Notes: generated by a model not told the origin, from the letters alone. Shown: positions 52,355-61,279, counted from the stretch's first letter. The stretch: DNA of 64,000 bases from SHZI01 sp040080965 (GCA_040080965.1 JBEBHH010000015.1:1-64000), one strand, 5' to 3'. A program made the numbers and translations.

Positions 52355-52790
52355 GGCGGCGCAGGGTACCGGTGATGGCGTTGCGCTCCATCTCCAGTTC
52401 CTGCACGCGGCCCTGGAGCGATTCAACCTGGGCCGTTGCCGCGGCAAGTTCCATCTGCAGCCGGCCCTTCTGGCGGATCTCGGCCTTCAGCATGTTCTTG
52501 GCCTGGGCGTACTGGCGGAGGTAGGCGGAGACCTGGTCTTCGAGCTGGCCGATGTGGATCCGCGCCTTCTCGAGCTCCTCGCGATGCGTCCCTGCCTGCA
52601 GCTCCGCGGCGCGGCTTTCCTGCTGGCACTGAATGGCGGTTTCGCGCAGCTCGACCAGCTGCAGTTCGTGTCGTCCTTCGAGTTCCGGGTCCGGCCCCCG
52701 CTGACGGGTGGTCAGCCAGGCGACGAGCGCGCCGCCGGCCAGCGCCGACGCGCTGGCCGCGGCCAGGACGATCATGAGTTCGTTTGACAT
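52344..52790 (-). CDS. membrane-anchored coiled-coil protein
   Basis: A 148-residue protein. One membrane helix (residues about 6-26, LMIVLAAASASALAGGALVA) is followed by a long charged coiled coil with heptads (ELEKARIHIGQLEDQVSAYL, LQGRVQELEMERNAITGTL). The layout is like YhcB/ZapG, but sequence identity is not claimed. Its end overlaps the end of the convergent PqaA-like gene by 11 bases. Function unknown; cell-shape or division roles fit the shape. Confidence 0.65.
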   Translation of the reverse strand: MSNELMIVLAAASASALAGGALVAWLTTRQRGPDPELEGRHELQLVELRETAIQCQQESRAAELQAGTHREELEKARIHIGQLEDQVSAYLRQYAQAKNMLKAEIRQKGRLQMELAAATAQVESLQGRVQELEMERNAITGTLRRLSA

Positions 52791-52872
52791 AAGCCGGTGT
52801 GAACAACCTCTGACATAACGTAGGCTCCCCACCGGGGCGCGTCTGTGGGCCCGCTCTCATATTGGGGAACTG

Positions 52873-53631
52873 ATGACCGACACCCGCCTCCAGAACCTCA
52901 GCGCCTGGTACCAGCCCATCGTGGACCTGAACACCGGCCGGGTCGTCGGGTTCGAGGTGCTGAGCCGCATCGTCGGCCCGGACGGCGCCGTGAAGTCCGC
53001 CGCCGGCCTGATGGAGGACCTGGAGAAGGATCCCGAGGCCCAGTACCAGCTGATCCACCGGCTGCTGACCGCCATCCAGCGGGACATCGTGCCAGTCTTC
53101 GCGCGGCACTCGGGCTTCTACGTCAGCGTCAACGTGCCGCCCGCCGTCATGGGCACGGGGCGCATCGCCCCGATGATCCGGGACCTGGGGCTCGACATGT
53201 GGCTGAACCGGCTGGTCGTCGAACTCACCGAGCGCCAGGCGCTCTGCGATCTGGGACGCGACTCCATCGACGCGGCCCGCGCGCTTGGCCTGACGGTGGC
53301 GCTGGACGATTTCGGTACCGGGCACAGCGGTCTCTCCCAGTTCGTAGGGCTGGACCTGGACATGCTGAAGATCGACCGGAGCCTGCTGGTGTCGATCCTC
53401 GACAACCGCGCGGCGGCGCGCATGCTCCGCGGGATCGTGGGACTGGCGGCGGCGCTCCGCGTGCGAACCATCGCCGAGGGCGTGGAAAGCTGGGAACAGG
53501 CGTTCTTCCTCCGCGCCGCGGGCGTGGATTGCGGCCAGGGTTATTACTGGAGCAAGGCAGTGCCCGGCTCCGAGGTGGAGTCAGTCCTGCGGCGGGGTTT
53601 CGCGGAGGCCCAGCAGCGGCCTACGCACTGA
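52873..53631 (+). CDS. stand-alone EAL domain protein
   Basis: A 252-residue cytoplasmic EAL domain with no sensor region. The signature is EVL instead of EAL (GFEVLSR). The other catalytic marks are present: VNVPPAV, VVELTERQ, LDDFGTGHSGLS, MLKIDRSLL and IAEGVES. Phosphodiesterase activity is plausible but the EVL change makes it uncertain; it may act as a cyclic-di-GMP binder. It ends 24 bases before the next gene. Confidence 0.88.
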   Translation: MTDTRLQNLSAWYQPIVDLNTGRVVGFEVLSRIVGPDGAVKSAAGLMEDLEKDPEAQYQLIHRLLTAIQRDIVPVFARHSGFYVSVNVPPAVMGTGRIAPMIRDLGLDMWLNRLVVELTERQALCDLGRDSIDAARALGLTVALDDFGTGHSGLSQFVGLDLDMLKIDRSLLVSILDNRAAARMLRGIVGLAAALRVRTIAEGVESWEQAFFLRAAGVDCGQGYYWSKAVPGSEVESVLRRGFAEAQQRPTH

Positions 53632-53655
53632 ATGCAATACAGAAAGGGGATCACC

Positions 53656-54300
53656 ATGAAGTGCCCATCCATCGCGAACCTGGCTGCACTGCCAGTGATT
53701 GTCGTCGGCGTCCTACTCGCCGGTGGCGCCCAGGCCGGCGCCCACAAGGAGATGCGGCCGCCCGTTGAGATCCCGGTGGACCAGGCGGTGAGGGATGGCG
53801 TGGTGGCCACACTGCTGGCGACCGAGAAGGGCTGGAACTCCCAGGACACGGCAAGTCTCCTCAAGTTGTGGGACAACGCCGATGCCTTCCCCACCTACCT
53901 GGCCGAGGAGCAGGCCCAGTGGTTCGTCGGCAAGGCGCGCCTGCAGGAATACCTGGATCCGCCCCGGCCGAACCCCATCATCGAGGCCGTGCGGGAGCAG
54001 TTTTCCGGCATACAGGTCAAGCAGATCGCCCCCGATCTCGCCATCGCGATCTGGTACATGCACTTCGAGATGAAGGTTATCCGGAGCAAGCCCATCGGCG
54101 AGGACATCCGCGTGAGCGCCGTGCTACGCAAGACGGACGACGGCTGGAAGTACATCCACTGGGCCGAATCCCCCAAGACCCCGCTCGTCTACATCGAGGA
54201 CCTGTTCGAAAAGGACGTCTCGGATGACTGGGACGAGTTCTACCAGCAGGCGGTGGAGGACAAGAAGGAGGTCTGGCGTCGCAAGCGCGAGGGGAAGTAG
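53656..54300 (+). CDS. exported NTF2/SnoaL-like protein
   Basis: A 214-residue protein with a signal peptide (LAALPVIVVGVLLAGGAQA). The mature part has the NTF2-like cone pattern: a helix EKGWNSQDTASLLKLWDNAD, a strand pair with IKQIAPDLAIAIWYMHFEM-like order (VKQIAPDLAIAIWYMHFEM), and VLRKTDDGWKYIHW. Such proteins act as lyases, isomerases or binding pockets; the substrate is unknown. ATG at 53656 follows AGGGGA; an upstream in-frame start is less likely. Confidence 0.65.
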   Translation: MKCPSIANLAALPVIVVGVLLAGGAQAGAHKEMRPPVEIPVDQAVRDGVVATLLATEKGWNSQDTASLLKLWDNADAFPTYLAEEQAQWFVGKARLQEYLDPPRPNPIIEAVREQFSGIQVKQIAPDLAIAIWYMHFEMKVIRSKPIGEDIRVSAVLRKTDDGWKYIHWAESPKTPLVYIEDLFEKDVSDDWDEFYQQAVEDKKEVWRRKREGK

Positions 54301-54396
54301 CCGCGCATTTCCGGCCCCACTCGCCTGAAATCCTGCTGGCTTTGGCTGGCCACGGGCGGCACTGTGGGCCATGGTTCCGTTCTCCGAATGCCGGCC

Positions 54397-54424
54397 TTGA
54401 CCAACAAGGGCGAAGTCCTATGAT
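54397..54424 (+). promoter_or_regulatory. promoter of the vapBC operon
   Basis: TTGACC (54397-54402) and TATGAT (54419-54424) with 16 bases between them. The -10 box overlaps the start of the operator palindrome at 54421, so binding there would block RNA polymerase. Confidence 0.7.
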
Positions 54425-54445
54425 TGTTGAAGACTTCAACAATCA
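54421..54445. promoter_or_regulatory. perfect 25-bp operator palindrome of the vapBC operon
   Basis: TGATTGTTGAAG (54421-54432), a central A, and CTTCAACAATCA (54434-54445) are exact complements. It sits between the -10 box and the antitoxin start, 10 bases before the ATG. Antitoxins of the ribbon-helix-helix/VapB type normally bind such a site with the toxin and repress their own operon. Confidence 0.85.
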
Positions 54446-54455
54446 GGGGTTTGGT

Positions 54456-54689
54456 ATGGCTACTGTGAACTTCAGCGTCCCCGACGCTGTTCGCGACGAG
54501 TTCAACCGCGTATTCAAGGGCGAGAACAAGAGCGCGATAATCGCAGGCCTCATGCAGAGGGCGGTGGCGGAATCCCGTCTCAGGAAGCAGCGCGAGGCTA
54601 TTTTCCGCCAGCTCACCGCAGAGCGACCGAAGCGCCCAAGGGTGTCCTCGGCCGCGATCGCGGCTGCCCGCAGGCAGGGGCGGCCATGA
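54456..54689 (+). CDS. vapB: VapB-like antitoxin
   Basis: A 77-residue protein. The N-terminal strand ATVNFSVPDAVRDEFNRVF and the helix KSAIIAGLMQRAVAESR fit a ribbon-helix-helix DNA-binding domain; the Lys/Arg-rich C terminus should wrap the toxin. ATG at 54456 has AGGGG 6 bases upstream and follows the operator; an upstream in-frame ATG would cross the promoter. It overlaps vapC by 4 bases. Confidence 0.82.
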   Translation: MATVNFSVPDAVRDEFNRVFKGENKSAIIAGLMQRAVAESRLRKQREAIFRQLTAERPKRPRVSSAAIAAARRQGRP

Positions 54690-55117
54690 CACTGGTCGTG
54701 GATGCCAGCGTTATCATCAAGTGGCTGCTGCAGGACTCCGGAAGGGAGTCAGCGACTGGGCAGGCGACCGAATTGATGCGTTCCGTGGTTTCGGGAGAGT
54801 TGACGGTCCTCCAGCCCTTTCACTGGCTCGCCGAGGTCGCCGCCGTTGCCAGCCGGTTGTCCCCGGCGACCGCCGAGCGGGACGTGCTGCGGGTCCAGGC
54901 CCTGGAGCTGCCGGAGACCGACGATCCGGCAGTCCTGGCGCGCGCCTGCCGGATCGCCACCCGATCGCGCCTGCACGCCTTTGACACGCTCTACCATGCC
55001 GTTGCCCTCGAGACCCCGGGCGCTGTCCTGGTGACGGCCGACGACGCCTATTTGCGGGCGGCCCGTTCACTGGGCGGCATCGTGCCCCTGGCGGACTGGC
55101 AGAATGCGGCTTCCTGA
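54686..55117 (+). CDS. vapC: VapC-type PIN-domain toxin
   Basis: A 143-residue PIN-domain ribonuclease. The four acidic active-site residues are visible: Asp6 in LVVDASVIIKW, Glu50 in WLAEVAAVA, Asp100 in HAFDTLYHAVAL and Asp119 in VTADDAYLRAA. VapC toxins cleave tRNA or rRNA when not bound by VapB. The 4-base overlap with vapB gives coupled expression. It is the only clear toxin-antitoxin pair in the window. Confidence 0.88.
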   Translation: MTLVVDASVIIKWLLQDSGRESATGQATELMRSVVSGELTVLQPFHWLAEVAAVASRLSPATAERDVLRVQALELPETDDPAVLARACRIATRSRLHAFDTLYHAVALETPGAVLVTADDAYLRAARSLGGIVPLADWQNAAS

Positions 55118-55142
55118 AGCCGGTGCGTGCCAGAATCCCGCC

Positions 55143-56660
55143 ATGTCCCGACCCCAGACCATCGTCGAGCTGCTCGGCCCCGGTAGCGCGAACGCCCCGG
55201 CGATCTCCGCACCCGGCCGCCCCGACCTGACCTACGGCGCCCTGCGCGAGCAGGTCGCGGCAACCATCGCAGCGATCAACGCCCTCGGCGTTGGCCGGGA
55301 TGACGCCGTGGCCATCGTGCTGCCCAATGGCCCGGAGATGGCCGTCGCTTTCGTGGCCATCGCCGCTGGCGCCACGACGGCGCCGCTAAACCCCGGCTAC
55401 ACGGCCGACGAGTTCGGGTTCTACCTGCAGGATCTTTCGGCGCGGCTGCTCGTGGTGGAGGCGGGCAGCACCTCGCCGGCGGTGGCCGTCGCGCGCCAGC
55501 TGGGGATCCCGGTTGCCGAGCTGGTGGTGGAACAAGGGGCGGCCGCGGGCCGCTTCGGGCTGCGGGGCGCGCCCGGCAAGGCCACGCGCCCGGGACCCGC
55601 GGGCAGCGACGACGTGGCCCTGGTGCTGCACACCTCGGGCACCACGTCGCGCCCCAAGATCGTGCCGCTGACCCACGCCAACGTGTGCGCTTCCGCCGGT
55701 CACATCGCCGCGAGCCTGGCCCTGACGCCGGCGGACCGCTGTCTGCAGGTCATGCCGCTCTTCCACATCCACGGGTTGATCGCCGCGGTGCTGAGTTCGC
55801 TTCACGCGGGCGCCAGCGCCTGCTGCACGCCCGGCTTCAACGCCCTCCAGTTCTTCACCTGGCTCCGGGAGATCCGGCCCACCTGGTACACGGCGGTGCC
55901 GACCATGCACCAGGCTATCCTGGCCAGGGCGGGCCGCAACCGGGACGCCATCGAGGCGGTCCCGCTGCGTTTCATCCGGTCATCTTCCGCGTCGCTGCCG
56001 CCCCAGGTGATGACGGAGCTCGAGGCCACGTTCGGCTGCCCGCTCATCGAGGCCTACGGCATGACCGAGGCGGCCCACCAGATGACCAGCAACCCGCTGC
56101 CACCCCGCGGGCGCTTCCCGGGCAGCGTCGGCGTCGCCGCGGGACCCGACGTGGGCATCATGGACGAGCAGGGCGCGCTGCTGCCGCCGGGTGACGTGGG
56201 CGAGGTGGTCATCCGCGGCCCCAACGTGACGCCCGGCTACCGCAACAACCCGTCGGCCAATGCCAGCGCGTTCACCAGCGGCTGGTTTCGCACGGGCGAC
56301 CAGGGCGTGCTCGACGCCCAGGGCTATCTGCGGCTCACCGGCCGGCTCAAGGAGATCATCAACCGGGGCGGCGAGAAGATCTCGCCCCGGGAGGTGGACG
56401 AGGTGCTGCTCGATCACCCCGCCGTGGACCAGGTAGTGACCTTCGCCGTGCCTCATCCCATGCTTGGCGAGGACGTGGCCGCCGCCGTGGTGCTGAAACC
56501 CGGCATGGACGCGACCGAGCGGGACCTGCGCAAATTTGCCGGCGAGCGGCTCGCGGACATGAAGGTGCCGAGGAAGATCCTGTTCCTGGAAGAGATTCCC
56601 AAGGGTGCCACCGGCAAGCTCCAGCGTATCGGGCTCGCCGCCAAGCTCGGCCTGGCATGA
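55143..56660 (+). CDS. AMP-forming acyl-CoA synthetase, oxalyl-CoA synthetase-like
   Basis: A 505-residue ANL-superfamily ligase. The P-loop is LHTSGTTSRPKIVPLTH, and the domain marks are YGMTEAAHQM, GWFRTGDQGVLD and the C-terminal NRGGEKISPREVDEVLL with Lys in KGATGKLQR. The middle (MPLFHIHGLIAAVLSSLHAG and TWYTAVPTMHQAIL) is close to the Pcs60/AAE3 oxalate-CoA ligase group, though other acids remain possible. ATG at 55143 follows AATCCCGCC. It overlaps the next gene by 4 bases. Confidence 0.82.
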   Translation: MSRPQTIVELLGPGSANAPAISAPGRPDLTYGALREQVAATIAAINALGVGRDDAVAIVLPNGPEMAVAFVAIAAGATTAPLNPGYTADEFGFYLQDLSARLLVVEAGSTSPAVAVARQLGIPVAELVVEQGAAAGRFGLRGAPGKATRPGPAGSDDVALVLHTSGTTSRPKIVPLTHANVCASAGHIAASLALTPADRCLQVMPLFHIHGLIAAVLSSLHAGASACCTPGFNALQFFTWLREIRPTWYTAVPTMHQAILARAGRNRDAIEAVPLRFIRSSSASLPPQVMTELEATFGCPLIEAYGMTEAAHQMTSNPLPPRGRFPGSVGVAAGPDVGIMDEQGALLPPGDVGEVVIRGPNVTPGYRNNPSANASAFTSGWFRTGDQGVLDAQGYLRLTGRLKEIINRGGEKISPREVDEVLLDHPAVDQVVTFAVPHPMLGEDVAAAVVLKPGMDATERDLRKFAGERLADMKVPRKILFLEEIPKGATGKLQRIGLAAKLGLA

Positions 56661-57625
56661 AGATCTGCATCTACGGTGCCGGCGCCATCGGCGGCTATCT
56701 CGGCGCGCAACTGGCAGGCACCGGCGCCGACGTTTCACTGGTGGCCCGCGGACCCCACCTCGCCGCCATGCGCGAGCGCGGCCTCACGCTGATCAGTGGC
56801 GGCGAGCAGCGGACCGTCCCGGTGAACTGCACCGACGATCCCCGCACGCTGGGTCCTCAGGATTACGTGATCCTGACGCTCAAGGCGCACTCGACGCTGC
56901 CTGTCCTCGACCACCTGCAGCCGCTGCTTGGTCCCGGCACGGCCATCGTCACTGCCCAGAACGGCATCCTCTGGTGGTATTTCCACGCCTTTCCCGGCGC
57001 TCTGGAGAACCGACACCTCGACGCCGCCGATCCCGGCGGCCGGATCTGGCGGGCCCTGGGCCCCGAGCGCGCCATCGGCTGCGTCGTGTACCCCTCCTGC
57101 GAGATCGTCGAGCCCGGTGTGGTCCGCCACATCGAGGGCACGCGCTTCATGGTGGGTGAGCCGGACGGCTCGAAGTCCCCCCGGGTGATGGCGCTCAGCG
57201 AGATACTGACCGAGGCGGGACTCAAGGCTCCCGTCCGGAAGAAGATCCGCGACGACATCTGGTTCAAGCTGCTGGGTAACGCCACCTTCAATCCGGTGAG
57301 CGTCCTGACCCGCGCGACCCTGGAGCAGATGGGCCGGGACCCGGACGCCCGGGAGGTCATCCGCCGGATGATGGCCGAGGCCGTCGCCGTGGCCACGGCG
57401 CTCGGCGTGAACTTCGCCATGGACATCGAAAAGCGCATCGATGCCGCGGTGGACGTCGGCGCCCACCGCACCTCGATGCTGCAGGACTTTGAGCAGGGCC
57501 GGCCCCTGGAACTGGACGCGCTGGTGGCGGCCGTCACTGAAATGGGTCGGCTGGTGTCCGTGCCGACGCCGACGCTCGATCAGGTGCTCGCGCTGGTCAG
57601 GCTCGCCGTCGCCGTCCGGCCGTAG
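56657..57625 (+). CDS. ketopantoate reductase (PanE/ApbA) family protein
   Basis: A 322-residue NADPH enzyme. The N-terminal loop CIYGAGAIGGYLGAQLAGTG and the C-terminal helical part KLLGNATFNPVSVLTRATLEQ are those of 2-dehydropantoate 2-reductases. Many paralogs reduce other 2-oxo acids; the operon with an oxalyl-CoA-type ligase leaves the substrate open. The TAG stop (57623-57625) is the start of a REP-type hairpin. Confidence 0.78.
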   Translation: MKICIYGAGAIGGYLGAQLAGTGADVSLVARGPHLAAMRERGLTLISGGEQRTVPVNCTDDPRTLGPQDYVILTLKAHSTLPVLDHLQPLLGPGTAIVTAQNGILWWYFHAFPGALENRHLDAADPGGRIWRALGPERAIGCVVYPSCEIVEPGVVRHIEGTRFMVGEPDGSKSPRVMALSEILTEAGLKAPVRKKIRDDIWFKLLGNATFNPVSVLTRATLEQMGRDPDAREVIRRMMAEAVAVATALGVNFAMDIEKRIDAAVDVGAHRTSMLQDFEQGRPLELDALVAAVTEMGRLVSVPTPTLDQVLALVRLAVAVRP

Positions 57626-57724
57626 GAGCGGCTTCAGCCGCGACCCGTCCCGCTCCCGGGAGAATCGAGTCCGCGAGTCTCTCCCGGGAGCGGGACGGGT
57701 CGCGGCTGAAGCCGCTCCTACGGC
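57619..57724. repeat. 106-nt perfect REP-type hairpin between convergent genes
   Basis: The arms 57619-57663 and 57680-57724 are perfectly complementary (45 nt) and contain TAGGAGCGGCTTCAGCCGCG. The loop region GAGAATCGAGTCCGCGAGTC (57660 onward) is identical to that at 38195. Both flanking genes take their TAG stop from the arms (57623-57625 plus strand, 57720-57718 minus strand). Confidence 0.92.
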
Positions 57725-58881
57725 GACGACGCGTAGAACGCGCGGGCGGCAGACACGGCGCCGCTGCGGCCGAGCAGGGCTTCGAGCGCCCCGAGGCAGA
57801 ACAGCACGTTCGTCCGGTTCGCCGCGAAGCCCATCAGCCCGATCCGCCAGACCTTGCCCGCCAGCGGGCCGAGGCCTGCGCCGATCTCGAGCCCGTACTC
57901 GTCCAGCAGCTGCCGCCGGACCTGCGCGTCGTCCACGCCCGCGGGGATGCGGACGCAGTTCAGCTGCGGCAGGCGGTGCGCCTGGTCCACGACGAAGTCG
58001 ATGCCGAGGGCGGCGAGCCCGGCGGCCAGGGCGGCATGGTGGTGGGCGTGCCGGGCCCAGGCGTTCGCGAGGCCTTCTTCCTCGAGGATCACGAGCGCTT
58101 CGTGCAGGCCGTAGAGCATGTTGATCGGGGCTGTGTGGTGGTAGGCCCGCTGGTTGCTGCCGCCCCAGTAGGCCATCACTAGGCCCATGTCGAGAAACCA
58201 GCTCTGCACCTTGTGGGTGCGCTTCTGGATCAACTCCTGCGCCCGGCTGCTGAACGTGACCGGCGACAGCCCCGGAATGCACGAGAGGCACTTCTGGGTG
58301 CCGGAGTAGACGGCATCGGCGCCCCAGCCGTCCACGTCCACGTCGATGCCGCCGAGGCCGGTCACCGTGTCCACGATCGTGAGCAGGCCGTGCTGGCGCG
58401 CCAGGCCGCAGAGCGTGGCGGCGTCGGAGCGGGCGCCGGTCGAGGTCTCGGCGTGGACGAAGGCGAGGACCTTCGCCTCCGGGTTTGACCGGATCGCGTC
58501 TTCAACCTTGTGGGGGTCCACGGCGGAGCCCCACTCGTCCTGGACCATCACGGCGGAGGCACCGCAGCGCGCCACGTTCTCCTTCATGCGGCCGCCGAAC
58601 ACGCCGTTCTGCGCGACGATGACCTTGTCGCCGGGCGACACCAGGTTGACGAAGCAGCACTCCATGCCGGCGGAGCCCGGTGCGGAGACGGGAAGCGTCA
58701 GGGCGTTCCGGGTACGGAAGGCGAACTGCAGCAGGCGCTTCACGTCGTCCATCAGTCCGATGAACGCAGGATCCAGGTGGCCGATGGTGGGCCGGGACAG
58801 CGCCTCGAGGATGCGGGGGTTTACGTCGGACGGGCCCGGGCCCATCAGGGTCCGGACAGGGGGATGAAATGAACGGGTCAT
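57718..58881 (-). CDS. alanine--glyoxylate type aminotransferase (class V)
   Basis: A 387-residue PLP enzyme. The N-terminal motif is LMGPGPSDVNPRILEALSRP, the cofactor segment is VDTVTGLGGIDVDVDGWGAD, and the PLP lysine is in YSGTQKCLSCIPGLSP. It belongs to the AGT1/serine-glyoxylate family, which makes glycine from glyoxylate and alanine or serine. This fits the glycine cleavage genes elsewhere in the window and the oxalyl-CoA-type ligase nearby. ATG at 58881 is chosen because the family begins just before the GPGP motif. Confidence 0.88.
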   Translation of the reverse strand: MTRSFHPPVRTLMGPGPSDVNPRILEALSRPTIGHLDPAFIGLMDDVKRLLQFAFRTRNALTLPVSAPGSAGMECCFVNLVSPGDKVIVAQNGVFGGRMKENVARCGASAVMVQDEWGSAVDPHKVEDAIRSNPEAKVLAFVHAETSTGARSDAATLCGLARQHGLLTIVDTVTGLGGIDVDVDGWGADAVYSGTQKCLSCIPGLSPVTFSSRAQELIQKRTHKVQSWFLDMGLVMAYWGGSNQRAYHHTAPINMLYGLHEALVILEEEGLANAWARHAHHHAALAAGLAALGIDFVVDQAHRLPQLNCVRIPAGVDDAQVRRQLLDEYGLEIGAGLGPLAGKVWRIGLMGFAANRTNVLFCLGALEALLGRSGAVSAARAFYASSP

Positions 58882-58947
58882 GAACTGGTGTCCTTGTTTC
58901 AGCGCAGTATAAACGGCGATTCCGGGCTTCGGTGCTCGACACCCGAG

Positions 58948-61188
58948 GTGCGGGTTCCGCAAGATGTGCGTGTGTACACGTGTCGGTCAGTTGGTGCGCG
59001 AACGGCGAGCGCAATCGCCTGGGTGGCCGTTGCGGCCGGCGGGTTGGCCAGTTGTGGTGGCGGCGGGGGAGGCGATGGTGGCGGTTCCGCCGGCGGACCC
59101 TTCGGCATCGACTCGCGACCCGTGAACCTCACTTGCCTCGCGCCGGACCGCGCAGGCGGCAATGCCACCGTGACGACCGAGGACGCCTTCCCCGCGGCAC
59201 CGGCCTTCGACCAGCCCACCAAGATCCTCCAGGCGCCGGGCGACGCCACCCGCTGGTTCGTGCTGGAGAAGGCGGGCCGCATCCGCGTGTTCAATGTCGG
59301 CAATCCCGCCGCCGTCGCCACCTGGCTCGACTTCTCGACGGTCGTGAATGACAACGGCGAGGGCGGCATGCTGGGCATGGCTTTCCATCCCGATTACCCG
59401 GCCACCCGGCAGGTCTTCGTGTCCTACACCACGGGCAGTCCGATGGTCTCCCGGGTCTCGCGGGTGATCCTCGACAACGTCACGACGCCCGCGACGACGA
59501 CGGAGCAGGTCCTGCTGACCGTCAATCAGCCGTTCGACAACCACAATGGCGGCGACATCGCCTTCGGCTCGGACGGGTACCTGTACTTCGGGCTGGGCGA
59601 CGGCGGCAGCGCCAACGACCCCTTCGACTACGCCCGGAACAACACCCGCCTGCTCGGCAAGATGCTCCGGATCGATGTGGTGGGTGTGGCCTATCCCAGC
59701 CCCGGGTACCGCATTCCCGCGGACAACCCGTTCGTCGGCAACGCGAAATGCGGACCGGCGGGCAATGGAGCCAGCTGCCCGGAGATCTACGCCAGCGGGC
59801 TGCGCAATCCCTGGCGCTGGAGCTTCGACGCGCCCACCGGCGACCTGTGGCTGGGTGACGTGGGGCAGGGCAGCCGGGAGGAGGTCAACCGCATCGAGCG
59901 GGGCGGCAACTACGGGTGGAACTGCCGGGAGGGCTTCATCGGCGGCCCGTCGAGCTGCAGCACCGCGGGCCTGATCGATCCGCTGAGCGACTACCCCCAC
60001 GCCAACAGCGACAACTCCATCACCGGCGGCTTCGTCTACCGCGGCACGAACCTGCCCGCGCTCAGCGGCCGCTACGTCTTCGGCGATTTCGGCTCCGGGC
60101 GAATCTGGGCGCTGGAAGACGACGGCCAGGGCGGCTACAGCAACGACGAGCTCGTCGACACGACTTTCAACATCAGTTCCTTCGGCCTCGGTGTCGATGG
60201 CGAGCTGTATCTCGCCGACTACGGCAACGGCCGGATCCGCCGCCTGGCCGGCTCCGGTGGCGGCGGGGCGGATCCCGTGCCCTCGAACCTCGCCGACACC
60301 GGCTGCGTGGATTCGTCCGATCCCACCGCGCCGGCGAGTGGCCTGATCCCCTACACCGTCAATGCGCCCTTCTGGTCGGACGGCGCGGTGAAGGAACGCT
60401 ACCTCGCGGTGCCGGATGGCGCGCGCATCGGCCGGAACGCGGCGGGCGACTTCGATTTCCCGTCGGGCTCTGTGCTGCTCAAGTCGTTCCGCCTGGGCGG
60501 CAAGCTCATCGAGACGCGCCTCCTCATGCGGCATCCCGATGGCGTCTGGGCGGGGTATACCTACGAATGGAACGATGCGGAGACGGCCGCCACCCGCGTC
60601 ACCGGCGGCAAGACGCGCCAGGTGGCCGGACAGACCTGGATCTATCCGAGTGAAGGCGAGTGCATGGTGTGCCACACGACGGCGGCCGGCTTCTCCCTCG
60701 GCCCCGAACTCGCCCAGCTGAACGGATCACTGACGTATCCGGACTCGGGGGTCACGGCGAACCAGCTGGCGACGCTGGAGCACATCGGCCTGTTTACCCA
60801 GCCGCTGCCGGGTCCGCCCGCGTCGCTCCCGGCCCTGGCGGATCCCGCCGACGCCGGCAGCCCACTGGCCGACCGCGCGCGGGCCTGGCTGCACACCAAC
60901 TGTGCCCAGTGCCACCGGCCGAACGGGCCCACGCCGTCCAGCCTGGACCTGCGCGCGACCACCGCGTTGGCGGCGATGCAGGCGTGCGACGCGCCGCCCC
61001 AGGCCGGCGACCTTGGCATCGTCGATCCGCGCCTCATCGCGCCCGGCGATGCATCCCGGTCCGTGCTGCTGTCGCGAGTGAACCGGCGGGACGTGAACGG
61101 CATGCCGCCCGTCGGCTCCGGCGAGATCGACGTTGCCGGCGTGACCCTGCTGACCAACTGGATCAACTCGCTGGGCAATTGCCAGTAG
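58948..61188 (+). CDS. lipoprotein sugar dehydrogenase (Yli/GDH-like) fused to cytochrome c-type domain
   Basis: About 746 residues. A signal with lipobox (VAVAAGGLASC) and a Gly-rich linker come first. Then a six-bladed PQQ-type sugar/sorbosone dehydrogenase-like propeller follows (GMLGMAFHPDYPATR, FDNHNGGDIAFGSDGYLYFG, IYASGLRNPWRWSFD, YGWNCREGF). The C-terminal third has two heme-binding CxxCH motifs (CMVCH and CAQCH). The fusion could pass electrons from substrate to cytochrome directly. The start is uncertain: GTG at 58948, 58966 or 58972. The stop TAG lies in a REP-type hairpin. Confidence 0.78.
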   Translation: MRVPQDVRVYTCRSVGARTASAIAWVAVAAGGLASCGGGGGGDGGGSAGGPFGIDSRPVNLTCLAPDRAGGNATVTTEDAFPAAPAFDQPTKILQAPGDATRWFVLEKAGRIRVFNVGNPAAVATWLDFSTVVNDNGEGGMLGMAFHPDYPATRQVFVSYTTGSPMVSRVSRVILDNVTTPATTTEQVLLTVNQPFDNHNGGDIAFGSDGYLYFGLGDGGSANDPFDYARNNTRLLGKMLRIDVVGVAYPSPGYRIPADNPFVGNAKCGPAGNGASCPEIYASGLRNPWRWSFDAPTGDLWLGDVGQGSREEVNRIERGGNYGWNCREGFIGGPSSCSTAGLIDPLSDYPHANSDNSITGGFVYRGTNLPALSGRYVFGDFGSGRIWALEDDGQGGYSNDELVDTTFNISSFGLGVDGELYLADYGNGRIRRLAGSGGGGADPVPSNLADTGCVDSSDPTAPASGLIPYTVNAPFWSDGAVKERYLAVPDGARIGRNAAGDFDFPSGSVLLKSFRLGGKLIETRLLMRHPDGVWAGYTYEWNDAETAATRVTGGKTRQVAGQTWIYPSEGECMVCHTTAAGFSLGPELAQLNGSLTYPDSGVTANQLATLEHIGLFTQPLPGPPASLPALADPADAGSPLADRARAWLHTNCAQCHRPNGPTPSSLDLRATTALAAMQACDAPPQAGDLGIVDPRLIAPGDASRSVLLSRVNRRDVNGMPPVGSGEIDVAGVTLLTNWINSLGNCQ

Positions 61189-61276
61189 GAGCGCCGACCG
61201 GCGCGACTCCCCGCCCGCGAGAATCGAGTCCGCGAGTCTCGAGCGGGCGGGGGTCGCGCCTCAAGGCGCTCCTACT
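61184..61276. repeat. imperfect REP-type hairpin between convergent genes
   Basis: The arms start with AGTAGGAGCGCC and end with GGCGCTCCTACT and match over most of their length, with a 4-base internal mismatch (GACC against TCAA) and a one-base length difference. The loop core GAGAATCGAGTCCGCGAGTC (61219 onward) equals those at 38195 and 57660. The upstream gene stop (61186-61188) is inside it. Confidence 0.88.
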
Positions 61277-61279
61277 CGC

